From: Pisolithus tinctorius
Lineage: Eukaryota; Basidiomycota; Agaricomycetes; Boletales; Pisolithaceae
NCBI GenBank assembly: GCA_024663395.1
Contig: JANFAH010000002.1
Coordinates: 2,170,001-2,234,000, forward strand
DNA length: 64,000 bases
Direction of reading: 5' to 3'
In this document: piece by piece, positions 31,747 through 44,298 of the stretch
Numbering within the stretch: the stretch's first letter is position 1
How the letters are laid out: every line of letters begins with the position of its first letter
Translations under genes and position numbers: made by a program
Notes under the pieces: model-generated
What the model saw: the letters and a program-made list of their open reading frames with translations, nothing else
What the model was told of the DNA's origin: nothing
The model's database searches: none

Positions 31747-34380
31747 CTACGACCAATCATCCCCATCACTGACTGCCTCTTCATCAGAGAATTCACTGAC
31801 AACTACATCAGGCCCTGCCTCAAGAATATCAGGTTCATCTTCAGCATCCAATTCGTTCAAGTGTTGCACATGAACTTCATCTGAAAAAACATCAGCTATT
31901 TCTCATGTCAAGGTCAAATGTTCACTCACCTAAGCCCAGCCCTCCCCCAATGCTGCCCATATAGTAGTAACCATCAGCATGCTCATTGAATAGAAGATCA
32001 CATTGTCCGTCAAGTAATTGTAGGGAGTCATCTGCATCGGCATCAGGTACTGTCATGACAGCAGTGAGAGATGACAGCAAAGCCATGTGGTCCTGAACTG
32101 TGTGAAGAAGGTCCAAGTAGACATCCCAAACTGTTAGATGAGTTACAGGAGGATGTCCCAGCCCATTATAACACTCTTCCAGGTGCATATTCAATGGCCC
32201 TGGTACTAAATCAAACACCAAGTGGTTCAGATCAATGTACAATTGGCGAACATGTGTTAATGCTGCCTTGTCAACCATGAACTACAGCTTTGTTACATAA
32301 CATTTAACTGGTTTACAGTAGGAACAACCTACCTTGAAATCCAATGCACCATAATCTTCTGGTGAGCTAAAAATTAATTCTGGAATGCCATGAGGCAGCA
32401 CCTGCAAATAGTATGAGTCAACAAGTGCACCTAGTGGTGACCAAGAGTTTCCAACCTTGTTACGGTCACGCCATTTGGATGTGTGATTGACTCGCTCTCG
32501 GTAGCCCTCAAGTTCCTGTTGCAGCCATGGAATGAAAATCCAGCAGAAAACCATGCTGAATGATTGTAATTAGTTATGACCTGGAGTATGTGCTGAAGAG
32601 CAATGACTTACAGTTGCAAGGTATTATTAATGTCGAACCATCCCTGTTGCACCCCATCTTCCAGCAGGGCCTCGAAACCAGGGGTGAAGCACCGGCGAAG
32701 TTGGGACCACATAATTTCAGGTTTGATGTTCTTCTTCGATCACATCCATCGGTGTTGAAGAGTTCCTGCTAGTGCGGGCTCATGCCACTGACACAACATC
32801 GTCTGGGCATTAGCAATACCAAAATTCTCTGAGCCAGGATCGCTCTGAGTAACAAGTGGAATGACTTAAAAATGTTTATCAACACAGTCGTGAACAAGTG
32901 AGCTGGCACACACTTACACCCAAATTCTTCTACGACATTGAGGTAGTAAGAAAGAATCAGCTGGGGGTTCCGGTTAGAATGCCAAACACGTATCCAAAGG
33001 ATTTTCCCTGAGAATGGTTCAACACCAGGGTGAAGCACAAGGCCAAATTGGGTCCACTTGTCATGTTGATCTACTGCCCAGATATCATTGATGCCAGCAG
33101 CCCAAAACTGACGACATTGGAGGCAATGTGCCTTGCATTGGAAGACGAGATGTGGTTCATAGACAGCAAAATAATCTCGCATAACACTTCTGCAAAATAT
33201 AATGTCAAGCCAGTAGCTCGAGGAAGGGATAATCCTTACCTAGATACACTCATATTCCACTCATGATAAAGCAAACTAATCATTTCCCAAGCACCCACGT
33301 TAGGGAACATTGCTCGCAATTCAACCATAGCAGCTTGAATGGATTCAGGATTGTGATTCTGTTGGTGGGTTCGAATTAGTCCCATTTCCTTGTGGATCTG
33401 TATAAATTTTGTGAGGCTACAATGAGAACAGTCAGTGGATGTGCTGTGTTAGTAGTAGGCAAGCTCCATCAAACTGTGACTTACCCGATGCCATATTGAT
33501 TTGTATCAATATGCTTCTGGAGTTCTTCGACAATTTGCTTGTCGGTGTAGGAAAAGGATTTAAGAGGGAGAGAGGTTTGGTAGGGATATCTGAGGGGAAT
33601 GAGTAGGCCAAAAGGGGCTTCTATAGCCTAGCAAGATCCTGGTAGTCGTCTGAAGGCTTCTGAGGCTGTCTGGGTGCAGGGAAACGACCTGCTCGAACTC
33701 GTCTCTCGTCTGTGGTAACTCGTCTTTTGTTTTTGTAAGGAAAACTAATTATGCCAGTCACTAGGTAGTGCTGACTAAGCAACAGAAAAGCGAAATTCTA
33801 AGTACCACTAGCAGAAAAACACCTAGAATCAAAACTAAATAAAATGAACAAAATAAAACAATTCCCCTAGTAGGGAAATTACATTCCCTACATCGGTCAG
33901 TTGTGATTTCCACAAGCACATGATGTGAGGCTTGATGTCCTTGAGAGGTGCTGCATATGTTAAGAAAAATGTTATTAGCAGTGCTACTGATCTGGACAGT
34001 GCATTTACTGATGGGTGGGCTTATTCTGGTTCAGCATAGGGAATATAGGGTGCTCACTGGTTACTGGCAGTTGAGGTTGAACATCCTGGGAGGTTTATAA
34101 GGAGGTCATTTTGTGGAAACCTGCTAACAAAGTAGTAGTACTGTTGAACAGCCTGAAATAATGACACGAGGACTGACATGAGGGTGCTGAATAATGGCAT
34201 GAGGTCGCCTCGTATTGTGAAGCCAATACACAATGACCAGCGAACTCTGTAAGAACTAAACCCTTGACTGTATAAGCAATGAAAGCTCCCCTCCCAGCAG
34301 GACATCTTACCCTGCACATCTTCGAATGCAGGTGCGTGCCTTCTTGGTATCCAGGGCCTCTCATTATCTTGTCCAAGCAC
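31747..34380 (-). pseudogene. Integrase-core (DDE) protein gene, spliced, broken by solo LTR and TGA
   Basis: Exons on minus can be joined: 33893-33957 region (ending KSQLTD), then after the solo LTR KQIVEELQKHIDTNQYGIG, LRTHQQNHNPES-type helices, the catalytic core WAAGINDIWAVDQHDKW, RVWHSNRNPQLILSYYL, SDPGSENFGIANAQT, a tail with FIPWLQQELEGYRERVN and LPHGIPELIFSSPEDYGALD, and an acidic end at TAG 31747-31749. At least five short introns show GT-AG borders. First and second catalytic Asp are in VDQHD and SDPGSEN. TGA 32742-32740 splits RWM from SKKN, where family members have Arg. The family is a mushroom integrase-like group of mobile origin. The 5' exons between 33960 and 34380 are uncertain. 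Confidence 0.75.
33546..33892. repeat. Solo LTR of the gag-only family
   Basis: 347 bp, TGTAGGAAAAGG...CCTACA, clearly related to 18978-19338 but with a diverged, slightly shorter left end. It is flanked by TCGG on both sides (33542-33545 and 33893-33896), a 4-bp TSD. The internal region was lost by LTR-LTR recombination. Confidence 0.88.
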
Positions 34381-34804
34381 ATGGTTTACTTGGATTTGCT
34401 GGTGTTTGATGCATCAATAAGTCAGTAGTGTTTCCCCATCCCCAACTCAGAGGCTAACACGATATTCTCTGAAGACTCTATTGAGGTCTCCATTACTTCC
34501 CATGCTTGTCATGCTTTTGTGCACCTTTGCATTAGTATCCTCTTCCCTCCCAAGTGTGTACATGTGTGTCCATATCTCCATGCCCAGGCCTTAGCCAGGA
34601 TCCAGTATTGACACTTCAACAGAGGTTTTTGGATCGAGGCATTGCATGCCATAACATGAAGAGTCTGGGCAATCCACCATGTTTAACAATAGTGTACTAT
34701 TGATTGGACAGATAGACAGACTTAAAAGCTGCTCAGGGAAATTAATGTTGTGGTCTTCTCACCAGATATTTCATCACCTTCTGTCACCATTGTAGAATTT
34801 GCTC
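34381..34804. other. Intergenic between divergent genes
   Basis: A spacer between the minus-strand integrase gene and the plus-strand alpha-kinase-like gene. It presumably holds both promoters; no element was recognised. Confidence 0.35.
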
Positions 34805-37800
34805 ATGGCCAACCATCTTCCTGAAGTCTCCACCCAATTTACTGAAGATGCATATGCCAAACAAGACCGTTATTTTGAGCGCCCAAAATGTGGGGCCCTG
34901 ATATGCCAAGGTGAACCAGCATTCTATATTGCAACTATTGAACCTGATCAACGTGGACAGTGGGTGTGCTCTGCCTGCAATCTCCATTACTTGCACAAGC
35001 CATCAACTACCATTTGCCATACCAGTGAGTGTGCTCCATTTGCCTCTAAGAATAGCAGATGATGCTGACACTATCTACTTGAATTACCAGCTGCCATGAA
35101 ACATCTTCAATTACCTGTTGATGCTGCACCCACCAATCATTCTCAGCCAGACCCATGCCAAATCCAGCAATCTGTAAATGCTGCACAGCATGGATGTATG
35201 TTACCTGAGAGACTAGTGGATAGAATCTTCTGACCAATAATTCAGCATCGATAAACCCACCCCGGGTTGTGGCTGTTCCCCATGGCCCAGATGTTGTAGT
35301 TCCATCTACATGGCATGCCAATGGATCATTACCACCATCTCATAGGGGTTCATCGCAACATTTGCTCCCTGGTCCTGGCCCTTGTGTAGCACATGCAGGT
35401 GGCATGCTGGGTGCACATGAGCCACCGTTGTTGCCACCTCATGCAGGTTACACATCTCAGCACAGCTGCTACAGTCAAGAATGCCAATGGTGGGCCAGAT
35501 GGTCCTTTACCTCACCCCCTGCAGAAACTATCACACTGAAAATATCTGCACACTATGAAGCTGTTTTGAAGCATGGGCACACTCAATCTATAGCATTTGG
35601 CATGAGCACTAATCTCCTAGACTCTTATAAACTCTGATCACACTTTAGAATATATGTGAAGGGAAGAAAGATATTGATGCCACCATCAGTGCCCAAGACC
35701 TTGTCATGGTAGCACTCAAAACCATTGTACCTAAAGTCAAGACTTTTTGCCCCACATTTCCTTGGTGGTTCAATGAGTTTGTGGTTCATGATACTGACTG
35801 GGTCGACCTCAGTGCACACCATTCCCCATTGCCATATTTCTACCCTGAGTGTCTCCAGCCAGCATGCAAGAACCCAAATTCTGTGGTGTTTAAATCCAAG
35901 CAATTCCAATTATATGTTGTTGTTCCTGCTGCGCAGTGGCATGAATACGAAGTCTTCTTCGAAAATGCTGCAGCGACTTCTAGTGACACTGACCCTCCAG
36001 ACAGTGATGTGTCTTGTGATTCTCGAGTCAATGGAGTGATGACCACTTCCAGCATGGCATTGACTAGCAATATATCTACTCTCCCTTTCCATTTGTGCCA
36101 TGCCCAGAGTATGTTCATGCCTACACATATGGCTATATCACCCACATGTGCCAATGAAGGTGAGTCAACAAGAATGCTGCAGATGCTTGGGCACTAACTG
36201 AGTTTGACAGCTTCCAAACCGACTGCCGAGTCCAGTGGTAGCACATCTTGTGTTCCATCGATCACAAATTTGGTGGCTATGAAACGGAGCATCATTAGTC
36301 CACCACCAACAGCCAGGTCACTGCCCAGGAAGATACTGGCACTGGGACCATTTGCATCTCCCAGCCGAACCAATCTAAGGGAAGCATTAAAGTCTGGTGG
36401 AACCTTGGAACTCAATGTCAACAAAGGTGAGCATCCACAACAATGCTTACTGCTTGAACCTGCTAACTGAAACTTGTAGTTTTAATGCAGTCATTCAAAT
36501 TCATTCAGTTTTATCCCATCCCAACACGGCCCCTTTCTGAGATCTTGCAAAATCCCAGTTATTGCTCATTTGATCTCCACCAATCTGAGAGCTATCCTGG
36601 CAAGTTAGGGGTGGATCATACACCTGGCTCATTTATTGGCATTGGTGGTGTCACACACCAAAGGTGTTGTGGACATGGTTACAGCTGACTCTGCCTAACT
36701 CATCGACAAGTTGTGCACAATGCCCATGCATGCAGATGAAGACTAAAGGCCTCATGTGTAGAAAGACTGCTGGACATTAACAGTCATCCTTCACACAAGA
36801 ACAAGTTGTCAGTGCTGAAGAGAAAAGAGGAAGTGAGTTAAGCGTGCATTAAAAGTTTTTAGCACCTGTGTATGGCATTCCAGTTTTCATCATATCTCTG
36901 CCATTTCCAAAGATATCGACTTGGTTCTCACACTCACTTAAAGTGCTCAGCCCCATGATTCTTCCTTCCAAATTTGGAGAGGATCCTCGCACCCTGCACA
37001 TTTCTACAGCACTCCATCCATCAGATGCTCATTTTGCTAAGTCCATCAATCATGGCTGCCTCTTCATTGATCATCTTGCTTGTCTCATTTGCCAGAGACA
37101 ATGGCTATGTATATCTGCCAGGCATTCCCACCAGCTTCCGTCCTGAAGCCCCCTGGTTCCTCCTGTTGTTGTCAGCCCCATCCTGTCCCATGCAGCTTGG
37201 TCAGCATGTTCTCCTTGTCAGTATGACTTCCAGAAGGACGTTCTTTGGTTGCCTCAGGTCTGTCACTTGGTTAGAAAGGTCTTATGTGGTTGTTTCAGTC
37301 TCTCCTCTTGATGAAGCATATGGATCGTTCCTCCCTGCTCCCTGCACCATCTTTATTCCAATCTTGTCCATCATTCTTCCCACATTGCGACAGCTGCAGT
37401 ATAATCTACTGTTCTCCAGCCTCCCTGATTGCATCCATGATGAGTATGACATGCATCTTGCCTTCCTACTGCAAGATCCAGCAGAAGACATCCCCCCTTC
37501 TCCTCCTCCTCTATCAGAACCCCATTCATGAAGTTTTTGTTAACTTCGCTGAGAGGATGAAAGGGTGGGAGATGCAATCGCATATGCTTCCCATTGCCCC
37601 ACAGACCCCCAATGCCCTGGCCCCCTTTGATGCCTGACTCATGCCCTTCAATTCTGGAATTAATACTTCCCTATCTGGAAACACTGTCTATCTGTCATGC
37701 CATCTTTGGATCTAGAGATGTCTCTGCTGAGATCTGACTTGCATCGCCACCCCCTAATGTGATATCAGTGCACTTATTCAGTTTCTGACTCTATTTGACT

Positions 37801-39104
37801 CATTCTGTGATATTTTGACTATCCTTGACTCATTCATTGCCAATACTTACCAATCCTCTTTGCTTGCTTACTTTTCATTTCTCACTTACTCATCATGATT
37901 ACTCAGTCCTTACTCATTACTTACCAAGTGTTTGTGCCTTGTTTGTCACAAGCTGTGCTCCCCCCATAGTATATAAACCCCCATGTACTTAGCTACCCAA
38001 GAAGCAATTCAGAAGCAGTCCAGAAGTCAGTTCAGTGCATATCTTGTCATTGACAGTTGAGGCTCATTTGGAAGAGTCTATCTGTCTTCATTCGTATCAT
38101 TGGTAGTTGAGGCTCCATCAAGGGTCTATCTACCTTCATTCATTCTTCTGAAGTATCATCTGTGCTCTGTCAGCACACCTGCTTAGTCATCCATCCACTC
38201 CTGCATAACTCATCATTGACTTGTGCCAGGAGCACGTCTTATCAAAGTCCATCATCCCAAGTCCTTTCAGCTGAACACCTTCACTCTGTTCAGCATCCCT
38301 CATCCAGTCATCACTCGTTCATCTGCTCTTGCATAACTCATTGACAACTTGCGCCAGGAGCACTCTACTTGAAGTCCCTCCCCCCACATCAGGTTTCTCT
38401 GCCCTCCAGGTTCTGTGGAGGCAAACCACCACTCACTCTTATTTGTCTTTTGTGTTGGATTTGTTTGGTTTATACCACCTTTCCACACTTTGACTCACAG
38501 CAGATTCAAAACTGCACAAAGTGGGTCATTAATGCTGACTCCACCCTCCCCATCTGGTCTAGGATCAAAACCCTACCACAATGTTGTTGTAAAGTGTCCA
38601 TTTATCAGCCCTCCTACTCTCACGCTCACATCTGGCACCGAGGCCACTCGTGGTGTAGTGGGAAAGCATTCTCCCAAAAGTGAGAGGCAGTGCATCATAC
38701 ACCTTTCATTGGGTGATGAACTCCTGAAGTTGCATTGTGAGGCCAATACGCTATATTGGGCTAAGGTGCTGCTTGCAATGACTTATGAATTCATATACAG
38801 TGCTATCTCATCAGCTGAACATCCACCTCTGTTTGAGATTCCCAAGTTGCGCTTTGTGGAAGCTGGCTTAGCCCTCGCTCATTCGCAATCCAAAGGCCCA
38901 GGTCCTATCAACCCCAAACTCAGTGGCATGGCATCTGGCATGTATCTGCTGGAGGAGAAGATTGAAGGGGGTCATGTGGTGTTTAAGAAGTTCATCCACA
39001 ATATGGACTGTGGTCCCTCACTCGATGAGTACGAGGATGCACATAATGTAGTCGCACTTAGTCACAACATATGGGTAGCCTGTGTGCCAAATTACCATTA
39101 CTGA
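34805..39104 (+). pseudogene. Alpha-kinase-like (atypical kinase) gene, degraded and truncated
   Basis: ATG 34805 opens an exon with two Cys pairs (CGALICQGEP ... CSACNLHYLHKPSTT), ending at a GTGAGT donor. A middle domain at about 35640-36100 (TIVPKVKTFCPTFPWWF) and a Ser-rich linker (36204-36440) follow. The recognisable kinase part is 38600-39104: LGDELLKLHCEANTLYWAKV, IPKLRFVEAGLALAH, MYLLEEKIEG and KKFIHNMDCGP. This matches the N-lobe and ATP-site half of the alpha-kinase-like proteins expanded in mushrooms. It stops right where the catalytic C-lobe should begin, at the border of the 43-bp satellite. Between 36480 and 38400 a non-homologous insertion separates the exons. No working kinase can result. 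Confidence 0.6.
36480..38400. other. Insertion of unknown type with promoter-like region
   Basis: It separates parts of the alpha-kinase-like gene. A TATATAAA box lies at 37970-37977. Two imperfect direct duplications follow: AGTTGAGGCTC at 38055 and 38105, and GCATAACTCA at 38203 and 38331. This could be an LTR (a TG start is possible at 37759), but no matching TSD or second copy was found. The frame 36974-37531 is open but unrecognised. Confidence 0.35.
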
Positions 39105-41065
39105 TATAGAACCCGACGTGGGCCTGTCAAATTAATTAAGCTGTGACACATGAACAGGCCTGAGGGCGCAGAGCGACAGTAACATATGAGTGGGCCCACA
39201 AGTCAGCTGTCACAACTTATGGAATGGGCTGACAGGGATAAGCATAGCACAACACATAGGGGGGGCCAGCAAAGAGGGGAGATTACTGGTGAACTGTAAG
39301 AATATAGACAGGCCTGTTCATGGTACAGTGGGTGAAGAGATAATACATGGGCAGGCCCATGCACAAGGGTTTGAATGATGCCACAACATAAGTGTGGGCC
39401 ATTTACTGTCTGGCAGATGGCATCGCAACAAATGGGCAGGCCCATCCATCATATCATGGAAATGCCCAATCACATGCATGGGACCATCTATCATATAGCA
39501 GGTGGAGTTGCAACAAATAGAGGGGCCCAAATATCAAACCATGGACGATGCCGCATCTGATAGATGGGCCTGTCTGTCACATGGCAAATAATGTCAAAAC
39601 AAATGGATGGGCCTGTCAACCATTTCATCAATAATGACTCAATGAATTAACAGGCCCATCCATGGTGTGAATGGAAAGATCACAGCATAAACAAGGGCCC
39701 ATCTTTTGTATGATGGATTGCGCCACATCAGATGGACGGGTGTGTCCAACAGCCCCCTCCATTGGGGAGCAGGTAATGGTCACACTGCATGGATTGGCCA
39801 GCCAATGGTATGATTGCCTGGCTCAAAACATGAAAACTGGCCCGGCGGTCAGAATGCGGATCACATCATATCATATGGACAGGCAGGTCATGAATATCGT
39901 GGTTCAGGTCGCATCAAATGAACAGGCCAGTCCTCCATTGTATAGCTGATGATGCATCACATGGACAGGCCCATCGATGGTATGATCTGTAAGATCAAAA
40001 GATGCAGACAGGCCTGTCCTCCATTGTACAGCTAATGTTGCACCGCATGGACAGGCCTGTTAATTGTGTGATCTGGAAGATGGAAAGATAAAGGCAGGCC
40101 CATTCACCTGAATGTGGATCACGGCATCACACATTGATGGGCCCATGCAATATGTCACGGATGAGTTGCATCTAATCAAAGGGCCTGTCCCCCATTGCAG
40201 AGCTAATGTCAAATTATGAGGATGGACCCATTGATGGTATTGTGTAGAAGATAAAAAGATGAAGACGTGCCCAACCTCTATGGTATATCTACTGATGCAT
40301 TGCATGGATGGGCCAAATGATGATATGATCAGTGAGATCAAGAGATGCAGCCAGGCCCACCTGGAAGAACATGGATCATGCTGAGTCATATGGACAGGCC
40401 CATCCACCATGCAGGGGTTCACGTTGCATCAAATGAACAGGCCCGTCCGCCACTACATAGCTAATGTCACATCACATGGATGGGCCCATCAACTGTGTGC
40501 TCTGCGAGATCAAGAGATAAAGACAGGCCCATCTGCCTGCAAGCAGATCACACCATATCACATTGATGGGCCCATGCAATGTGGCGTGGTCACCTTCGCA
40601 TCAAATCGAAAGGCCTGTCATCCATTAAATATATTGATGCATGACATGGATGGGCCAAAGGATTGTAGATCGTACAATAAAGAGGGGACCATCCGTCAAA
40701 CGTGGTTTATGGCACATCATGCGGATGGGTCCAACCGCCATGCAGCTGTGCACATTACATGACATGAATGAGCACATATGTCAGAACATAGATGATGCCA
40801 TATCATACAGACAGGCCAGTGCACCATATCCTAGCTAAACATGCAGACAGGCCTGTCCATGGGCCCCTGCATCAAGCTTCATGATATAGACAGGCCCATC
40901 CACAATGTCAGGGTTGAGGTGAAATCAAATGAACAGGCCTCCCCTCTATTGAATGGAAACTGTCACAACAGAGGGTTGGGCCCATCGACGGGATGATTCG
41001 CAAGATCGCAACATGAAAACAGGCCCATCTGGCCTACCATGGCAGATGCCACATCGCCAGTAAGG
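39105..41065. repeat. 43-bp satellite with 12-bp palindromic core and four-monomer higher order
   Basis: About 45 monomers. Each carries a 12-bp box of the form GAYRGGCCYRTC, for example GACAGGCCTGTC (40007-40018) and GATGGGCCCATC (about 40479), both perfect palindromes, or their hybrids. Box starts fall on an exact 43-bp lattice: 39563, 39606, 39649, 39692, 39735, then after a 14-bp phase shift 39792, 39835, 39878, 39921, 39964, 40007, 40050, 40093, 40136. The 31-bp intervals form recurrent types; an A-C-D-B order repeats every four monomers (~172 bp), clearest at 40307-40650. The array starts where the alpha-kinase-like frame ends. Confidence 0.9.
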
Positions 41066-41746
41066 ACGCGATTACCATCTCACGATCCTTGTCACATCAT
41101 CCCAACTGTCCAGAATTTCATCTGCTGGATCAAAAGTGAAAGATAGGGCATCCAATGGATTGTCAACCCAATCACAGCAAAGGGAGATCAATCGTCCCGC
41201 AGAAAATGACATTGCAAATCAATGAAGGGCAGATCTGTCACATACGAATATGCGCAATAGATGAGCAGGCAGGTTGATCACATAATCTGCCCAGTGATGA
41301 GAAAATGAGTGTGCTGTCAGCATTGGGCAGATGATGCCACATGGCATGGAGGGAGCTGCCTGCCATATGATGTGCCAACTAATAAATACATTCTGACTAG
41401 TATGTTGCATTGAAAAACCATATGTTCATGCCATTCTGAGTGATCATAGGCTGCATTGCTTACATTTCATCTGAGGGCAGGTCAAGTAAATGCGACTAAG
41501 GTCCAAATATTCTGAATCCTGTATTCAACAGCAAGCAAAGATTTTACTATCAGTTCATAAATCTATTGTACCTGCTGTCCGATAGTAATGTGGTGTTAGT
41601 TTAATGCGATGCAATCCTTCCGCCCTGGAGACATTGTGGCATTCCAAGTTCATGACGATATTCTGTAGGAATGATACAGCGAACAACAAACACAAAGTAC
41701 AAAAGCAGTACGCAAGCATCATGTTGGCATTGTTACCCGAAAATTA
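41066..41746. other. Non-coding, nothing recognised
   Basis: Sequence right of the satellite. No coding, LTR or repeat was identified; it may contain upstream exons or the promoter of the next gene. Confidence 0.35.
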
Positions 41747-43828
41747 ATGCAAACCGTCACTGCTACCCAAAGCTGCTTCACTCTCCACAATGCCATGAGC
41801 ACCTACAATGCACACATTGAACTCGAAAACGCTGCAAAGTTGATCTTGGAAATCATTGAAAGCCAAGTAAATGGCTCAAGGGATTTTGTGGATAAGCCGA
41901 GATTTGCAGCATGGAAGGCAGGTGTGAGAGCAGTTGCAGTGGTAGTGGTGAGTCGCTGCATAATCTCACAGAGGCCATGTCTGATGGATGAAGGACTCCA
42001 TGTGCGAGATTGCTCGTGTCACCCAACAGATTCCGCTCACCCTCATTGCCACCGAAAAATTTTGCAAATGGCATGAGAGGGTGGGTTATGAATGTGAGGG
42101 TCACCTGTTCCCAAAGTGGAGGCAAATCACCCACCCTGAGAAGGCTGACCTTGCTGGCCACCTATGGTTACAGAGCATCGAAGAATGTGTGCATTCAACA
42201 TGTGCAGACACCTCCATGGCTCCCATTCCCCCAACCCTGAAACCAAAATCTGCAAAACCATCGAAGGCAGCAAGTTGAAAAGGAAAGGAAAAGGCTTCAG
42301 CAGCTGAGGTTGAGCAGATGATGCAGGTCAATGACCGTGATGGAGAGGGTAAAGGCATTGATAAGGATGTGGAGATGGTGGGTGCTCGGATTGATGAGGG
42401 CCGTCCTTGCAGACTGTCTATCACGAATGAATGAGCTGCATCTACCTCCTGCCTGCCCAGTCGTGAATCCCAAATGCCAAGGCCAAAGTTAATCAAGCAG
42501 GAGATGGTGGAGGAGGATGAGGAGGACGAGTTGGATGATGATGAGGATCTGCATGTTGCCTTGGACGCAGGCCAGCCTGCTACATCGACATGTCTGCAAC
42601 CTCATTCAACAGCACCTGCCATCACAGCTCTGCCAAAATCCACGCCGGGATGTGGACCCTGTGACACATGCGTTCGCTGCAACGTTACTTGCACTCCAAG
42701 GACAAAGGGTTCATGTGCGCAATGCAAGCATCGCAAGATTCGCTGCTTGCAATCCGACCTGCGCCCTCTTAAAGGCAGTACTCCTGGGACTTCTTCAGGA
42801 TGGAATTGCTCTTGTGCACATAGCAAGAAACACGCTTGCAGCACCACCACACCTAGTGACAATGAGCAACTTGACAAACCAGACCATCCAGCAAAGAAAC
42901 CTCGCCAAACACCAGCCATAACCCCCATCCCAAAGAGCTGCCAGGTGGTCTTGATAACTCAGGGCAGACCAGGTGCATTTCAGCTCCGGCATAAGACGTG
43001 ATTTCATGACATCTAAAACAGTGATACATCTACCAGCAAGGCCTGCTTGGACCACCTTGCAAGTCTTGCCTGCCCAACCACAGCAACACCTGCAACCCAC
43101 TTGCACCACCATGCCAGGTGCTGGACCATCAAGAATGCCTCAATCTAGCATGATTCCAGGTCAGCGTGCACTTTATGAATCATAATGTAGTTCTGACATT
43201 TCTCACCCGTAAATTGAATGTAGCACATGAGCAGAATGCCACCCTGTCCACCTGCACTCCTCAGTCTGCACCAACACCACAACTGCAACCACCAACATTA
43301 TTCGAAGTCGATGTGTGCGATGAGCTCAACCAGCTCTTTTTCTTCCACAAGTCCATCTCTGCACAAATGGTGGAAGTCAAAATGCAGCTGAACACCATGG
43401 ACAGCCATTGACAGGCTGCCATGCCTGGGCTGGTCGAGGATCAGATGCGAAGCATGGCCAATGAGCTTGCCTGCATTTCATTGTGACAAGCATCCACCGA
43501 CAGGAAGTTGGACTGCGCAATCTGCACAATTGAAGCCTTGCACTTACAAGTGGTTGGCCACACCAAAGGACCTCCCGACGCTATTGAAAATTTGACCATG
43601 GCAATGACCGCACCACCTCCACCTGACGAGGAGTTGATGGATGGAATGGAAGGGTTGGGTTCGAGTGCTAAGGGTCCACTCAGTAGATCAGTCAGCAGCT
43701 TTGTGGTTGATGAGGTTGCGGGTGTTGTGCCAGAAAGGCAGGCAGCAGGCATTGAAGAGCACTTGCTAGATTCAGGTCCATGCAATGAGGACCTAATGGT
43801 GGACTTGGATGGAGGGCAAGGACAATGA
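41747..43828 (+). pseudogene. Transposon-associated protein with Cys-rich zinc cluster, multi-exon
   Basis: Exon-like pieces in order: a helical segment (NAAKLILEIIESQ, about 41830), a Cys/His segment (EKFCKWHERVGYECEGHLFPKW, about 42060), an acidic tract of Glu/Asp (42500-42560), then the cluster CGPCDTCVRCNVTC ... CAQCKHRKIRC (about 42650-42750). A coiled-coil-like part with DELNQLFFFHKSISAQMVEVK (43310-43410) and an acidic C-terminus ending at TGA 43828 follow. The double Cys cluster resembles a family found next to mobile genes in ectomycorrhizal mushrooms; function unknown. Frames change between exons, and at least TGA in 43409-43490 breaks the coiled coil. Start and intron borders are not fixed. 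It is convergent with the KDZ transposase. Confidence 0.45.
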
Positions 43829-44298
43829 GAGGATTCAGCCAGACACCCAGCAACGCATTTCGCAATTGCAGTTGCTCCCCCACTGCACCCACAAACTGAA
43901 TCGAACATCGATCGGCCATCCACTGAGGAGCCACAACAGCATTAGACAGTAGGAAATTCAGTACAAGATGGGACTGATGAGGTGGATACAACATTTACTA
44001 TTGAATGTGATGTATGGGGTGGAGATATGACCACCATGGTTGTTGGGTCAATGCCAGAGTGCTTGCCAAGGATCCTACCATCTTATATCAATTAGTTCTA
44101 TTGTCCATCAGAAGATGTGGGTTTTGTCATATGGTATCCTTAGAATGCATTTTTCTTAGTGGCTGAATGTCAATTTTCAATTTGCCACCTGTGACAGGAG
44201 GACAGATTGGTGACATCCGATGGGGATATGGCAACACCAATGTCAACATTTGCACATGGGCAGTGTAAGTACATTACACGGAGGATGCTGGTATATGG
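43829..44298. other. Spacer between convergent genes
   Basis: No supported gene. It holds the 3' ends of the zinc-cluster gene (+) and the KDZ transposase (-). Confidence 0.35.

Noticed and set aside
36974..37531. A 185-residue gene on +
   Set aside because: It overlaps another open + frame of similar quality, has no recognisable motif and lies in a low-complexity C/T-rich region.
37759..38500. A solo LTR with TATA box inside the alpha-kinase-like gene
   Set aside because: A TG start and TATA are present, but no convincing CA end, no target duplication and no second copy were found. It is reported only as an unclassified insertion.
39105..41065. CRISPR-like array (palindromic repeat with intervals of constant length)
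   Set aside because: The genome is eukaryotic, the repeats are diverged, the intervals recur in four related types rather than being unique, and no cas gene is present. It is a satellite with higher-order structure.
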